Assembly: GCA_016291005.1 (NCBI GenBank)
Contig: JAEEVT010000007.1
Span: 1 to 45,765 of the forward strand
Source: Prevotella sp.
GTDB taxonomy: Bacteria; Bacteroidota; Bacteroidia; Bacteroidales; Bacteroidaceae
Direction of reading: 5' to 3'
DNA length: 45,765 nucleotides
In this document: piece by piece, positions 22,942 through 31,032 of the stretch
Position numbering within the stretch: the first letter of the stretch is position 1
How the letters are laid out: every line of letters begins with the position of its first letter
Translations under genes and position numbers: made by a program
The notes under the pieces: model-generated
What the model saw: the letters and a program-made list of their open reading frames with translations, nothing else
Databases searched by the model: none
What the model was told of the DNA's origin: nothing

Positions 22942-24909
22942 ATGATAGATAGGGCGACGGTAGATAAGATTATGGACGCCGTGAACATCGTGGATGTGGT
23001 GGGCGAGTTCGTTAACCTGCGCAAGGCGGGGGTTAACTATAAGGGCTTGTGTCCGTTCCACGACGACAAGACGCCGTCGTTCATGGTGTCGCCGGCGCGG
23101 CAGATATGTAAGTGCTTTGCCTGTGGCGAGGGCGGTAACGCCGTCAACTTCCTGATGAAGCACGAGCAGATTACCTATCCTGAGGCCTTGCGCTGGTTGG
23201 CGAAGAAATACAACATCGAGATTCAGGAGCGCGAACTGACGGACGACGAGAAGCGTGAGCAGTCGGAGCGCGAGTCGATGTTCATCGTCAACGAGTGGGC
23301 GTGCCAGTACTTCCACGACATCCTGAAGAACAACGTCGACGGCCAGGCCATTGGCAAGCAGTACTTCCGCAGTCGAGGCATCAGGGACGACATCATTGAG
23401 AAGTTCCAGTTGGGCTTTGCCCTCAATAAGCGCGACGCCTTAGCCAGCGAGGCCCGCCGCAAGGGGTATAAGGACGAGTTTCTGGTGAAGACGGGATTGT
23501 GTATTGAGAATGAAAAGGGTCTTTACGACCGCTTTGCCGGCCGCGCCATTTTCCCGTGGCTGAACGTCAGCGGCAAGGTGGTGGCCTTCGGAGGCCGTAA
23601 GCTTGACGCCGCCACCAAAGGTGTGCAGCAGAAGTACGTCAACTCGCCCGACTCGGAGATTTACCACAAGGAGCGCGAGCTCTACGGCATCTATCAGGCC
23701 AAGAAGGCTATCGTCAAGGAAGACTGCGTCTATATGGTGGAGGGCTATACCGACGTCATCGCTATGCACCAGTGTGGCATAGAGAACGTGGTGGCCAACT
23801 CGGGTACGGCGCTGTCAACTTATCAGGTGAAGCTGCTGCATCGTTTCTCGCAGAACATCGTACTGCTCTATGATGGTGACGAGGCTGGCATACATGCTGC
23901 CATGCGAGGGACGGATATGCTGTTGCAGGAGGGTATGAACATCAAGGTCTTGGTATTGCCAGACGGCGACGACCCTGACTCCTTTGCCCGCAAGCATACC
24001 GCTCAGCAGTTCATGGACTACATCAGCGAGCACCAGAAGGACTTCATCCAGTTCAAGACCGACCTGCTCTTGAAGGGCGTCACCGACCCGCAGAAGCGCT
24101 CGGAGGCCATCGCCAGCATCCTGAAGAGCGTCTCCATCATTCCTGACCCGCTGAAGCGTAACACCTATCTCTCGGAATGCTCTCACCGTTTTAACGTCAA
24201 CGAGCAGGCGCTGGTGACGACGGTAAACAGCTATATCCAGAAGGACAAGGAAGACAAGCAGAAGGAGCGCGAGCGGGCCATGAGCGGTCAGGGACAAGTC
24301 GCTGAGACGACAACCGGCCAGCGTCAGGAAACGGCGCCGTTGGTCATTGGTCTGCATACCGCCCAGGAGCAGACGTCGGAGGTGGAACGCCTTATCATCC
24401 AGAACATTATCCGTCACGGCGACGAAATCATCTTCAGCGACTTAGAGGCCGAGGACGGCAGTACCGTCAGCCTGAACGTGGCACAATATGTGGACTTCGA
24501 CCTCTCGCAGGACAGTCTGACCTTCAGCACCCCTATATATAATAAGGTGTTGGAGGAGGCTGTGCTCCATTCCGCCGACGAGGGCTTCAAGGCCGACCGC
24601 TACTTCCTCCAGCACCCTGATCCGCAGATCAGTCAGCTGGCAGCCTCTTTAGGCATCGACCGTCACCAGCTGAGCCGTAGCTTCGAGATAAAGAAGCGCG
24701 ACGGCGACCTGCGCCAGCGCATGCAGCACTTGATTCTGGACTTCCGCATGGACATCGTCAACCAGCACATGAAGACTCTCCAGACTCAGCTGAAGCAGGC
24801 CGGTTCGGACATGGAGCGCATCAAGGCCTTGATGGAAGACTATAAAGATACACAGGAGCTGCGCAACGCTTTGGCTAAAAAGCGCGGCAGCGACGTCATA
24901 GTGAGTTGA
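22942..24909 (+). CDS. dnaG: DNA primase
   Basis: DnaG makes RNA primers at the replication fork with the DnaB helicase. The 655-residue protein starts MIDRATVDKIMDAVNIVDVV. The CHC2 zinc finger is C37-x2-H40-x17-C58-x2-C61 (CPFHDDKTPSF...CKCFACGEGG). It also has the basic GLCPFHDD region and the core VNSPDSEIYHKERELYG. The TOPRIM domain has MVEGYTDVIAMHQ and LLYDGDEAGIHAA. A helical C-terminal domain for DnaB binding follows. The ATG at 22942 is chosen over the ORF-track TTG at 22903, which is upstream of the promoter box. cls follows after one base. Confidence 0.97.
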   Translation: MIDRATVDKIMDAVNIVDVVGEFVNLRKAGVNYKGLCPFHDDKTPSFMVSPARQICKCFACGEGGNAVNFLMKHEQITYPEALRWLAKKYNIEIQERELTDDEKREQSERESMFIVNEWACQYFHDILKNNVDGQAIGKQYFRSRGIRDDIIEKFQLGFALNKRDALASEARRKGYKDEFLVKTGLCIENEKGLYDRFAGRAIFPWLNVSGKVVAFGGRKLDAATKGVQQKYVNSPDSEIYHKERELYGIYQAKKAIVKEDCVYMVEGYTDVIAMHQCGIENVVANSGTALSTYQVKLLHRFSQNIVLLYDGDEAGIHAAMRGTDMLLQEGMNIKVLVLPDGDDPDSFARKHTAQQFMDYISEHQKDFIQFKTDLLLKGVTDPQKRSEAIASILKSVSIIPDPLKRNTYLSECSHRFNVNEQALVTTVNSYIQKDKEDKQKERERAMSGQGQVAETTTGQRQETAPLVIGLHTAQEQTSEVERLIIQNIIRHGDEIIFSDLEAEDGSTVSLNVAQYVDFDLSQDSLTFSTPIYNKVLEEAVLHSADEGFKADRYFLQHPDPQISQLAASLGIDRHQLSRSFEIKKRDGDLRQRMQHLILDFRMDIVNQHMKTLQTQLKQAGSDMERIKALMEDYKDTQELRNALAKKRGSDVIVS

Positions 24910-24910
24910 T

Positions 24911-26383
24911 ATGCACGGGCTGTTGACAATCATCGGAATGACGCTGCTTTGGGTGGCAGTAACCATTGCTATCGTCCACGTGCTGATGGACAACCGTCAG
25001 CCGGCCAAGACGATGGCCTGGGTGCTGGTCATCTTCTTCCTGCCCGTCGTCGGCATCGTGCTCTATCTCTTCTTCGGCATCAACCATCGCCGCGAGCGAC
25101 TTGTCAGCCAGCGCTCACTCGACCTGCTGTCGAAACGTTCCATGCTAAGCTTTGTTGAACAGCAGAACCTGCGACTGCCGGAGAAGCACAAGCAGTTGAT
25201 AGACCTCTTCATCAACCAGAACCTCTCGCTGCCCTTCAAGGACAATCTGGTGGACATCATGACGGACGGCTATGCTTTCCTGCCAGAGCTACTGAAGGAC
25301 ATTGCTGACGCCAGACATCACATCCACATCGACATGTACATCATCGAGGACGATGCCTTGGGGCGTCTGGTGGCCGACAGCCTGATAGCGAAAGCCCACG
25401 AAGGTGTCAAGGTCCGCGTCATCTACGACGATGTGGGCTGTTGGCGCGTCCGCCACCAATTCTGGGAACACTTGCGCGAGGAGGGCGTCGAGGTTCATCC
25501 CTTCCTGCCCGTCCACTTCCCCTCGTTCACCAGCAAGGTGAACTATCGCAACCACCGCAAGCTAATCATCATCGACGGCAAGACAGGCTATATCGGTGGT
25601 ATGAACATCGCCAAGCGCTACGTCTCTGACACTTGGCGCGACACCATGCTGCGACTGACGGGAGGCGTCGTCTATGCCATGCAGCGTACCTTCCTGATAG
25701 ACTGGTACTTTGTTGACCGTACGCTCATCAGCGACCGCGACTACTATCCGCCACTCATCACCCATCAGCCGTCCGCCACCACCACTCAGCCATCAGCCCT
25801 AAGCCCTCAGCCCTCCCTCGTCACCCCAAATAACTGCCTGGCACAGATTGTGACCAGCGGCCCCACGACGCCCTATCCGGAGATTATGCAGGGCTATATG
25901 AGGGCGATTACGGCAGCCAGACGATACATCTATATTGAAACACCGTATTTCCTGCCCAACGAAGCCATACTCTTCGCCCTCAAGACGGCCATCATGGCTG
26001 GCGTTGATGTCAGGTTGCTCTGTCCCCGTCACTCTGATGCACGCTTCACGGAATGGGCTTCGCGCAGCTATCTGCGTGAGATGCAGGAGGCTGGAGCCAG
26101 CGTCTGGCTTTACAGACCAGGATTCATACATTCTAAACTGATGATTGTCGACGATGTGCTTACCACATGCGGCTCGACGAATGTCGATTTCCGTTCCTTC
26201 GAGAACAACTTCGAAGCGAATATTTTCATATTCGATGAAGGAACGGCATTGCGTCTGAAGAAGATTTTCTTAGACGACCAGTCTCTCAGTGTCCGTTTAG
26301 AGGATGTGCCCAGTTGGCTGCATCCTCACTTTTTCCAACGGTTGTGGGAAAGCCTCACCCGCCTGTTGTCTCCCCTGCTGTAA
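24911..26383 (+). CDS. cls: Cardiolipin synthase (phospholipase D family)
   Basis: It joins two phosphatidylglycerol molecules to make cardiolipin in the inner membrane. The 490-residue protein has two N-terminal membrane helices (LLTIIGMTLLWVAVTIAIV and WVLVIFFLPVVGIVLYLFFG). Two PLD catalytic motifs follow: NHRKLIIIDGKTGYIGGMNI (about residue 218) and FIHSKLMIVDDVLTTCGSTNVD (about residue 403). Between them, residues about 283-304 (HQPSATTTQPSALSPQPSLV) are a Pro/Ser/Gln-rich insert from a DNA simple repeat of CATCAGCC/CTCAGCC words. The start lies one base after the dnaG stop, so the genes are probably co-transcribed. Confidence 0.95.
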   Translation: MHGLLTIIGMTLLWVAVTIAIVHVLMDNRQPAKTMAWVLVIFFLPVVGIVLYLFFGINHRRERLVSQRSLDLLSKRSMLSFVEQQNLRLPEKHKQLIDLFINQNLSLPFKDNLVDIMTDGYAFLPELLKDIADARHHIHIDMYIIEDDALGRLVADSLIAKAHEGVKVRVIYDDVGCWRVRHQFWEHLREEGVEVHPFLPVHFPSFTSKVNYRNHRKLIIIDGKTGYIGGMNIAKRYVSDTWRDTMLRLTGGVVYAMQRTFLIDWYFVDRTLISDRDYYPPLITHQPSATTTQPSALSPQPSLVTPNNCLAQIVTSGPTTPYPEIMQGYMRAITAARRYIYIETPYFLPNEAILFALKTAIMAGVDVRLLCPRHSDARFTEWASRSYLREMQEAGASVWLYRPGFIHSKLMIVDDVLTTCGSTNVDFRSFENNFEANIFIFDEGTALRLKKIFLDDQSLSVRLEDVPSWLHPHFFQRLWESLTRLLSPLL

Positions 26384-26393
26384 ATGACACAGC

Positions 26394-26422
26394 GGATTGC
26401 AACGCCACACTCTCGCAGAGAG
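26394..26422. repeat. GGATTGCAACGCCACACTC element with CTCTC hairpin, between cls and rsmD
   Basis: The same 19 bases as at 17997-18015 lead into a different perfect stem, CTCTC-GCA-GAGAG (26410-26422). It lies in the 58-base gap between two convergent genes. Confidence 0.75.
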
Positions 26423-26441
26423 AACCGACCCCGTTGTGCAA

Positions 26442-27023
26442 TTATTTGAAGAGCGAGAAGTTGACACTGCCGTATTGGCGATGCTCAACGAAGTGGGGAT
26501 GAGCAGAGAAGTCGTAGTCCTTGCCGTGCTCGAAGACGAAGATGCCGTCGGGCTTTAGCAGAGGTGTGTGGTGAGTGGAGAGAGTTGAGTCGCCGAAGAT
26601 GAGCTCTGGAATCTGAGGCAGTTCTTTCAGGGCGTAGGGTGGGTCGGCAAAGATGAAGTCAAAAGGCTGTTTGCACGACTTGATGAAACGGAAGACGTCG
26701 GCTCTGAGTACTTTAGCCTTTGAGTTTTGAGCTTGACGATTTTCTTCGCCACCTTCTATCTTATTCACGCACTCGCAGATGAACCGATGGTGGTCACGGT
26801 CTAGTTCTACGCTGACCACACTTGAACAACCGCGTGAGAGCAGTTCCAGCGTGATGCTGCCTGTGCCAGCGAAAAGGTCAAGGGCTGTGGCTCCGTCGAA
26901 GTCTATGTATTGTGTCAGGACATTAAAGATGTTCTCTTTCGCAAAGTCGGTGGTTGGCCGCGCCTTGAAAGAACGCGGAATGTCGAAATGCCTGCCCTTG
27001 TATTTCCCGGTGATGATGCGCAT
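26442..27023 (-). CDS. rsmD: 16S rRNA (guanine(966)-N2)-methyltransferase
   Basis: RsmD methylates G966 of 16S rRNA in the assembled small subunit, using S-adenosylmethionine. The 193-residue protein begins MRIITGKYKGRHFDIP with ARPTTDFAKENIFNVL. The SAM motif is ALDLFAGTGSITLELLSRG and the catalytic motif is FIFADPPYAL. Length is normal. It lies 25 bases after DUF3822; that neighbour is familiar in Bacteroidetes. The 3' end converges on cls. Confidence 0.95.
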   Translation of the reverse strand: MRIITGKYKGRHFDIPRSFKARPTTDFAKENIFNVLTQYIDFDGATALDLFAGTGSITLELLSRGCSSVVSVELDRDHHRFICECVNKIEGGEENRQAQNSKAKVLRADVFRFIKSCKQPFDFIFADPPYALKELPQIPELIFGDSTLSTHHTPLLKPDGIFVFEHGKDYDFSAHPHFVEHRQYGSVNFSLFK

Positions 27024-27048
27024 GCCTTTCCTTGCTACTCTAACTTCT

Positions 27049-27840
27049 CTAACTTCTCCTCAAATACTGTAGCATCATGTCGTAGGGCATGTTCTCAATC
27101 TGTGTCACTGGGGCACGGTTGAACTCGCCAGAGGGATTGTTGACGAAGATGCGCTTGACGTATTGGCTGGCCTGCTCTACAAACTGTTCTTTCTCAGGAA
27201 TGTCGCCATACAAGTGCAACTCGTCCTGCTGAGGTGCAAAACCTAACAGTTTCCATGTTGCCAACAGGAAGTAGAGTGCGTCGGCGTATTCGTTGACAGC
27301 AAAGGAGTTGTAGAACTTGAAACGGTTCTGCCCGAAGCTGAAGACCTCCAGCTTGCGGTCGTGGAAATAGCCGTAGAGCTTGCCGTTCTTACTGGTGAAA
27401 CTCTTCTGGTAGAGGTGTTGCCAGACGGGAATCATCAACGGCAGGACGTTCACGCTGCCATACTGGTCTGTCAGCACCTGACGCAGGTCTTTCTGAATGG
27501 TGAAGACGGCTACGGCATTCAGTTCCGGCACCACGCTATGCACTACGGCAACCTGTTGCTGTTGGGTGAAGGTGTGATGATAAAGTTCCTCCTTCTCTTC
27601 CTCTCTGAACAGGTCGACAGGTGTCATCAGGATGGGGGCATCGGTAATGACCTTGACGCGGTAGAAGCCATTCTGCAACAAGGGAACCTGTTTTAATGCC
27701 TCACGCATGTTGGCAGCCAGAGAAATGCTGCTTCTCAGCGGATAGCGCTCGAAGGTAACGTCATGCCCGTCGGAAGTCGAGAAGGCTAAACTGTTGCGGC
27801 TTATCCTGATAACCAGCCGTTGTGTATGCTCTGTCGTCAT
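27049..27840 (-). CDS. DUF3822 family protein
   Basis: The function of this family is unknown. The 263-residue protein has the DUF3822 layout: LVIRISRNSLAFST near the start, an acidic REEEKEELYHHTF, AVAVFTIQKDLRQVL, and SFAVNEYADALYFLLATWKLLG. It then has DELHLYGDIPEKEQFVEQASQYVKRI. The fold resembles an actin-like ATPase of the type IV pilus PilM kind, as far as I recall. No signal peptide or membrane segment was seen. It is in line with rsmD, 25 bases apart. Confidence 0.85.
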   Translation of the reverse strand: MTTEHTQRLVIRISRNSLAFSTSDGHDVTFERYPLRSSISLAANMREALKQVPLLQNGFYRVKVITDAPILMTPVDLFREEEKEELYHHTFTQQQQVAVVHSVVPELNAVAVFTIQKDLRQVLTDQYGSVNVLPLMIPVWQHLYQKSFTSKNGKLYGYFHDRKLEVFSFGQNRFKFYNSFAVNEYADALYFLLATWKLLGFAPQQDELHLYGDIPEKEQFVEQASQYVKRIFVNNPSGEFNRAPVTQIENMPYDMMLQYLRRS

Positions 27841-27879
27841 CTCGCTATTTAACTCTTAACTCTTAATTCTTAATTCATA

Positions 27880-27896
27880 ATTCGCCAAGGGCGAAT
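27880..27896. repeat. Intergenic hairpin in simple repeat (family A)
   Basis: ATTCGCC-AAG-GGCGAAT is a perfect 7-bp stem flanked on both sides by TTAATTCTTAATTC-type words. It lies between DUF3822 and the 29-residue peptide gene. Confidence 0.65.
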
Positions 27897-27922
27897 AATT
27901 CTTAATTCTTAACTCTAAACTC

Positions 27923-28012
27923 TTAACTCTTTACGACGCTTAGCACGCATAGTATGGCAAGGACCAGCGCTACGAGGGCTAAGATGATGTTTGTCTTACG
28001 GATAGTTGTCAT
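27923..28012 (-). CDS. Predicted 29-residue single-pass membrane peptide
   Basis: This gene is too short for the ORF track. The minus strand from the ATG at 28012 encodes MTTIRKTNIILALVALVLAI and then LCVLSVVKS, followed by TAA. It has a short basic N-terminus (R5, K6), a hydrophobic run of about 18-20 residues and a lysine near the end. A promoter box, TACCTTTG, ends only 9 bases before the ATG, placed as for dnaG. I know no function for it. It might be a small inner-membrane regulatory peptide, perhaps read as the first gene before DUF3822-rsmD. The alternative is a chance ORF, but its placement right after a promoter and its clean membrane segment argue against that. Confidence 0.6.
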   Translation of the reverse strand: MTTIRKTNIILALVALVLAILCVLSVVKS

Positions 28013-28021
28013 TTTCGGCTA

Positions 28022-28029
28022 CAAAGGTA
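28022..28029 (-). promoter_or_regulatory. Promoter -7 box for the 29-residue peptide gene
   Basis: The minus strand reads TACCTTTG, matching TAnnTTTG, 9 bases before the ATG. No clear -33 motif was seen because the upstream region is an A-rich simple repeat. Confidence 0.6.
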
Positions 28030-28065
28030 ATAAAAAAAGGTAAAAGTGAAAAGTGAAAAGTGAAA

Positions 28066-28086
28066 AATTTGCTGCTGCTGCAAATT
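28066..28086. repeat. Intergenic hairpin in simple repeat (family A)
   Basis: AATTTGC and GCAAATT form a 7-bp stem around TGCTGCT. It is preceded by GTGAAAAG repeats and followed by ATTCTTCATTCC words. The layout closely matches the element at 32302. Confidence 0.6.
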
Positions 28087-28123
28087 ATTCTTCATTCCTC
28101 ATTCCTAATTCCTAATTTATTAG

Positions 28124-28131
28124 TATCTTTG
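28124..28131 (+). promoter_or_regulatory. Promoter -7 box of the RecD-like helicase gene
   Basis: TATCTTTG followed by C, ten bases before the ATG at 28142, giving a very short leader. Confidence 0.65.
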
Positions 28132-28141
28132 CCTGCAAATT

Positions 28142-29623
28142 ATGATTTCCGACGAGTTGACATATCGTATCCGGGAGGTGTTCGGCCATGTGCCTACCCG
28201 AGAACAGGAACAGGCCATAGGCGTCTTCACGACGTTTATGACAGACCATCGTGAGGAGGCTGTGATGGTGATGCGTGGCTCGGCGGGAACGGGAAAGACC
28301 ACGCTGGCTGCTGCCGTCGTACGGGCACTGGCTGCTCTGGGACAAGAGTTCGTGCTGCTGGCTCCAACAGGACGGGCGGCGAAGGTTTTCTCACTGTATT
28401 CTGGACATCCTGCCTACACCATCCATCGTCGCATCTATCGCCAGAAGTCTTTGGAGGGTGGATTCTCGCTGGGCTACAATATGGCGAAGAACACGCTGTT
28501 CATTGTCGACGAGGCCTCGATGGTTAGTAACGGCTCGTCAGCCGACAGCATCTTTGCCGGCGGACAGTTACTCGACGACCTCATACAGTTTATCTATAAT
28601 GGTCGAAACTGTCGGCTGATGCTCATTGGTGACCGTGCCCAGCTGCCGCCAGTAGGTGAAGTGACCAGTCCGGCTCTTCAGGCAGAGATGCTGAGAGGCT
28701 ATGGTCTGCACGTCTATGAGTGCGACCTGAATGAAGTGCTGCGCCAGAGTCAGGAGTCGGGCATCCTGTGGAATGCCACCAGGATCAGGAACCTCACTCC
28801 GGTTGAAGAGTGGGGTGGGGAATCGTCTGAGAGTCAAGTGCTGCCCACTATTCGGTTTTCTGGATTCTCAGACATCAAGGTGGTGCCTGGCGACGAACTC
28901 ATCGAGTCGCTGGCATCGAGCTACTCGAAGGTTGGTATGGATGAGACGATTGTGGTCACACGCTCCAACAAGCGTGCCAACATCTATAATCAAGGCATTC
29001 GCCGTACCGTCCTTGACCGCGAGGACGAGTTGTGCACGGGAGACCGACTGATGATCGTGAAGAACAATTATTATTGGGCCAAGCAGCTTCCCTCCCGTCA
29101 AGAGGAGGGGCAAGGAGGAGAGTCTCTTTCCTTCATTGCCAACGGCGACATTGCTGTGGTGCGACGGGTGCGTAACATCCAGGAACTCTATGGTTTCCGC
29201 TTTGCCGAGGTGACGATGACCTTTCCAGACTACGATGACTATGAGTTGACGGCCACCACACTCCTTGACACCCTGACCAGCGAGGCACCAGCCCTGACCC
29301 GTGACCAGCAGGAACAGCTGTTCCAGCAGGTGCTGGCCGACTATGCCGACATCCGCTTCAAGGCCGATCGCCTGAAGAAGCTCAAAGAGGATAAATACTT
29401 CAACGCCTTGCAGGTGAAGTTTGCTTACGCTGCCACCTGCCACAAGGCTCAAGGCGGGCAGTGGGCACACGTCTATGTCGACCAAGGCTATATGACTGAT
29501 GATATGCTGACTGCCGACTATCTGCACTGGCTCTATACCGCCTTCACTCGTGCCACGGAGCAGCTCTACCTCGTTAACTGGCCAAAGACGCAGACCGCAG
29601 AAACGATGAACTGTGAACGATGA
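28142..29623 (+). CDS. RecD-like ATP-dependent DNA helicase (SF1B type)
   Basis: This 493-residue protein has the SF1 helicase motifs. Motif I is MRGSAGTGKTTLAAAVV (about 41-57) and Ia is LLAPTGRAAKVF. Motif II is LFIVDEASMV and III is LMLIGDRAQLPPVGE. A C-terminal UvrD_C_2-like part has YAATCHKAQGGQW and LYTAFTRATEQLYLVNW. It is too short for RecD of RecBCD and lacks an obvious N-terminal RecD2 domain. It is likely the helicase common in Bacteroidetes, role in repair or replication unknown. QLPSRQEEGQGGESLS is encoded by a GC-rich palindromic repeat, and the last residues (ETMNCER) come from a GAACTATGAA simple repeat that continues into rmuC. Confidence 0.9.
   Translation: MISDELTYRIREVFGHVPTREQEQAIGVFTTFMTDHREEAVMVMRGSAGTGKTTLAAAVVRALAALGQEFVLLAPTGRAAKVFSLYSGHPAYTIHRRIYRQKSLEGGFSLGYNMAKNTLFIVDEASMVSNGSSADSIFAGGQLLDDLIQFIYNGRNCRLMLIGDRAQLPPVGEVTSPALQAEMLRGYGLHVYECDLNEVLRQSQESGILWNATRIRNLTPVEEWGGESSESQVLPTIRFSGFSDIKVVPGDELIESLASSYSKVGMDETIVVTRSNKRANIYNQGIRRTVLDREDELCTGDRLMIVKNNYYWAKQLPSRQEEGQGGESLSFIANGDIAVVRRVRNIQELYGFRFAEVTMTFPDYDDYELTATTLLDTLTSEAPALTRDQQEQLFQQVLADYADIRFKADRLKKLKEDKYFNALQVKFAYAATCHKAQGGQWAHVYVDQGYMTDDMLTADYLHWLYTAFTRATEQLYLVNWPKTQTAETMNCER
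29090..29124 (+). repeat. GC-rich palindromic element in frame within the helicase gene
   Basis: CCCTCC (29090-29095) pairs with GGAGGG (29104-29109) and is followed by a purine-rich GCAAGGAGGAGAG. It resembles the element at 475-508 and encodes a polar linker (PSRQEEGQGGE). Confidence 0.55.
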
Positions 29624-29655
29624 ACTATGAATTATGAACTGTGAACTATGAACTG

Positions 29656-31032
29656 ATGATTGCAGTATATATTATAATAGGTGTAGCCCTTGGGGCTGTG
29701 GTGGTCTACCTCGTGATGAATCCGAAGCAGGCCAGGCTGGTGGTCGAACTGGCCAAGAAGGAAACTGAGATGCAGCTGTTGACGCAACAGACCGCTGAAC
29801 AGAAAGAGGCCGAGCGCCAGATGTTCGAACAGCAAAAACAAGCTGACCGTCAGATGTTCGACCAACAGAGACAGGCTGAGCGCCAGATGTTCGAACAGCA
29901 GTTGCAGACCGTCCGTGAACAGTTACAGAACATGGCCCAGCAGCAGATGGAGGCGCAGACCTGTCGGCTGAAGGAAGAGAACCGTGAGAGTATGAACACT
30001 ATCACGCAACCTTTGAAGGACGCCATCAGCGAGATGCGCAAAGCCATCAATGACAACACCAAAGACCATACGGCACAGACGGCCTCGCTCAAGGAACAGC
30101 TGCGGCTGATGATGGAAACGGGGCGCGAGATGAGTGAAAAGGCCGAGGGACTGGCCAACGTGTTGCGCCGCGACAACAAGGTCAGTGGCAATATGGGTGA
30201 GATTATCCTTGGCGACCTTCTGGCAAGTCAGGGACTCACCGAGGGCATCCACTATGAGGTGCAAGCCCGACTGCGTGACGAACAAGGTCGTCCGCTGAAA
30301 AACGACGATACGGGGAAGGAAATGCAGCCCGACGTCATTCTGCACTATCCGCAGGGACAGGATGCCGTCATCGACTCCAAGGTATCGCTCGTTGCCTACC
30401 AGCGCTATGTCAATGCACAGACGCCGGACGAGAAGGAGCGCGCCTTGCAGGATCACATCAAGAGCATCCGCAGCCATGTTACGGAATTGGCACGTAAGGA
30501 CTACTCCAAATACATCAAGGCTCCACGCGAGGCCGTTGACTTCGTCATCATGTTCGTACCTTTCGAGTCATCGTTGCAGTTAGCGTTGGCCAATGATCCC
30601 ACGCTGTGGCGCGACGCCTTCGAGCGTAAGGTCTTCGTCACTGGCGAACAAAACCTCTTAGGCATTCTCCACATGATACACATCGCCTGGGTGCAGAATC
30701 AACAGGCCGAGAACCAGGAAAAGGTGTTCGGCGTGGCTGAACAGCTGCTCGACCGCTTAGGCGACTTCATCCAGCGTTATAATAAGGTGGGGGAAAACAT
30801 AGAACAGTTGCGCAAGTCGTTCGATGCCGCAGGCAACAAGCTCTTCACTGGCCGCCAGAGTGTGGTGCAGAAGGGCAACGAGCTGAAGTCCCTCGGTGCC
30901 AAAGAAAACCCCAACCGCCGCATCCCCCAACCCCAAGAATCCGCGCTCGACCTTTCTTCCACTGAACCCCAAGAGTCCGCGCTCGGCGGTTTTCCCGCCG
31001 AGTCCCTTTCCAAAGATGTTTTACCTGAATGA
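29656..31032 (+). CDS. rmuC: DNA recombination protein RmuC
   Basis: RmuC is a membrane-anchored PD-(D/E)xK-like protein that limits DNA inversions at short repeats. The 458-residue protein has one N-terminal helix (IIIGVALGAVVVYLVM) and a long coiled coil rich in Q, E and R (about 25-130, with repeated ERQMFEQQ). The RmuC domain shows GNMGEIILGDLLASQGL, QPDVILHYPQGQDAVIDSKVSL and VDFVIMFVPFESSL. The ORF track uses a GTG at 29641 inside a simple repeat; I prefer the ATG at 29656. The C-terminus (QPQESALDLSSTEPQESALG) is repeat-derived, and the 3' end overlaps the next gene by 17 bases. Confidence 0.93.
   Translation: MIAVYIIIGVALGAVVVYLVMNPKQARLVVELAKKETEMQLLTQQTAEQKEAERQMFEQQKQADRQMFDQQRQAERQMFEQQLQTVREQLQNMAQQQMEAQTCRLKEENRESMNTITQPLKDAISEMRKAINDNTKDHTAQTASLKEQLRLMMETGREMSEKAEGLANVLRRDNKVSGNMGEIILGDLLASQGLTEGIHYEVQARLRDEQGRPLKNDDTGKEMQPDVILHYPQGQDAVIDSKVSLVAYQRYVNAQTPDEKERALQDHIKSIRSHVTELARKDYSKYIKAPREAVDFVIMFVPFESSLQLALANDPTLWRDAFERKVFVTGEQNLLGILHMIHIAWVQNQQAENQEKVFGVAEQLLDRLGDFIQRYNKVGENIEQLRKSFDAAGNKLFTGRQSVVQKGNELKSLGAKENPNRRIPQPQESALDLSSTEPQESALGGFPAESLSKDVLPE
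30976..31002 (+). repeat. Palindromic element at the rmuC 3' end (GGCGGTTTTCCCGCC type)
   Basis: TCCGCG leads into a perfect 8-bp stem, CTCGGCGG with CCGCCGAG (loop TTTTC). A partial copy of its left part (AATCCGCGCTCGA) lies about 36 bases upstream. It encodes SALGGFPAE at the RmuC tail. Confidence 0.7.

Noticed and set aside
22545-23316. Minus-strand ORFs of 159 and 175 residues over the tandem repeat and the dnaG 5' end
   Set aside because: They run through non-coding repeats and antisense to dnaG; the 22-base unit only keeps open frames by chance and no family motif is visible.
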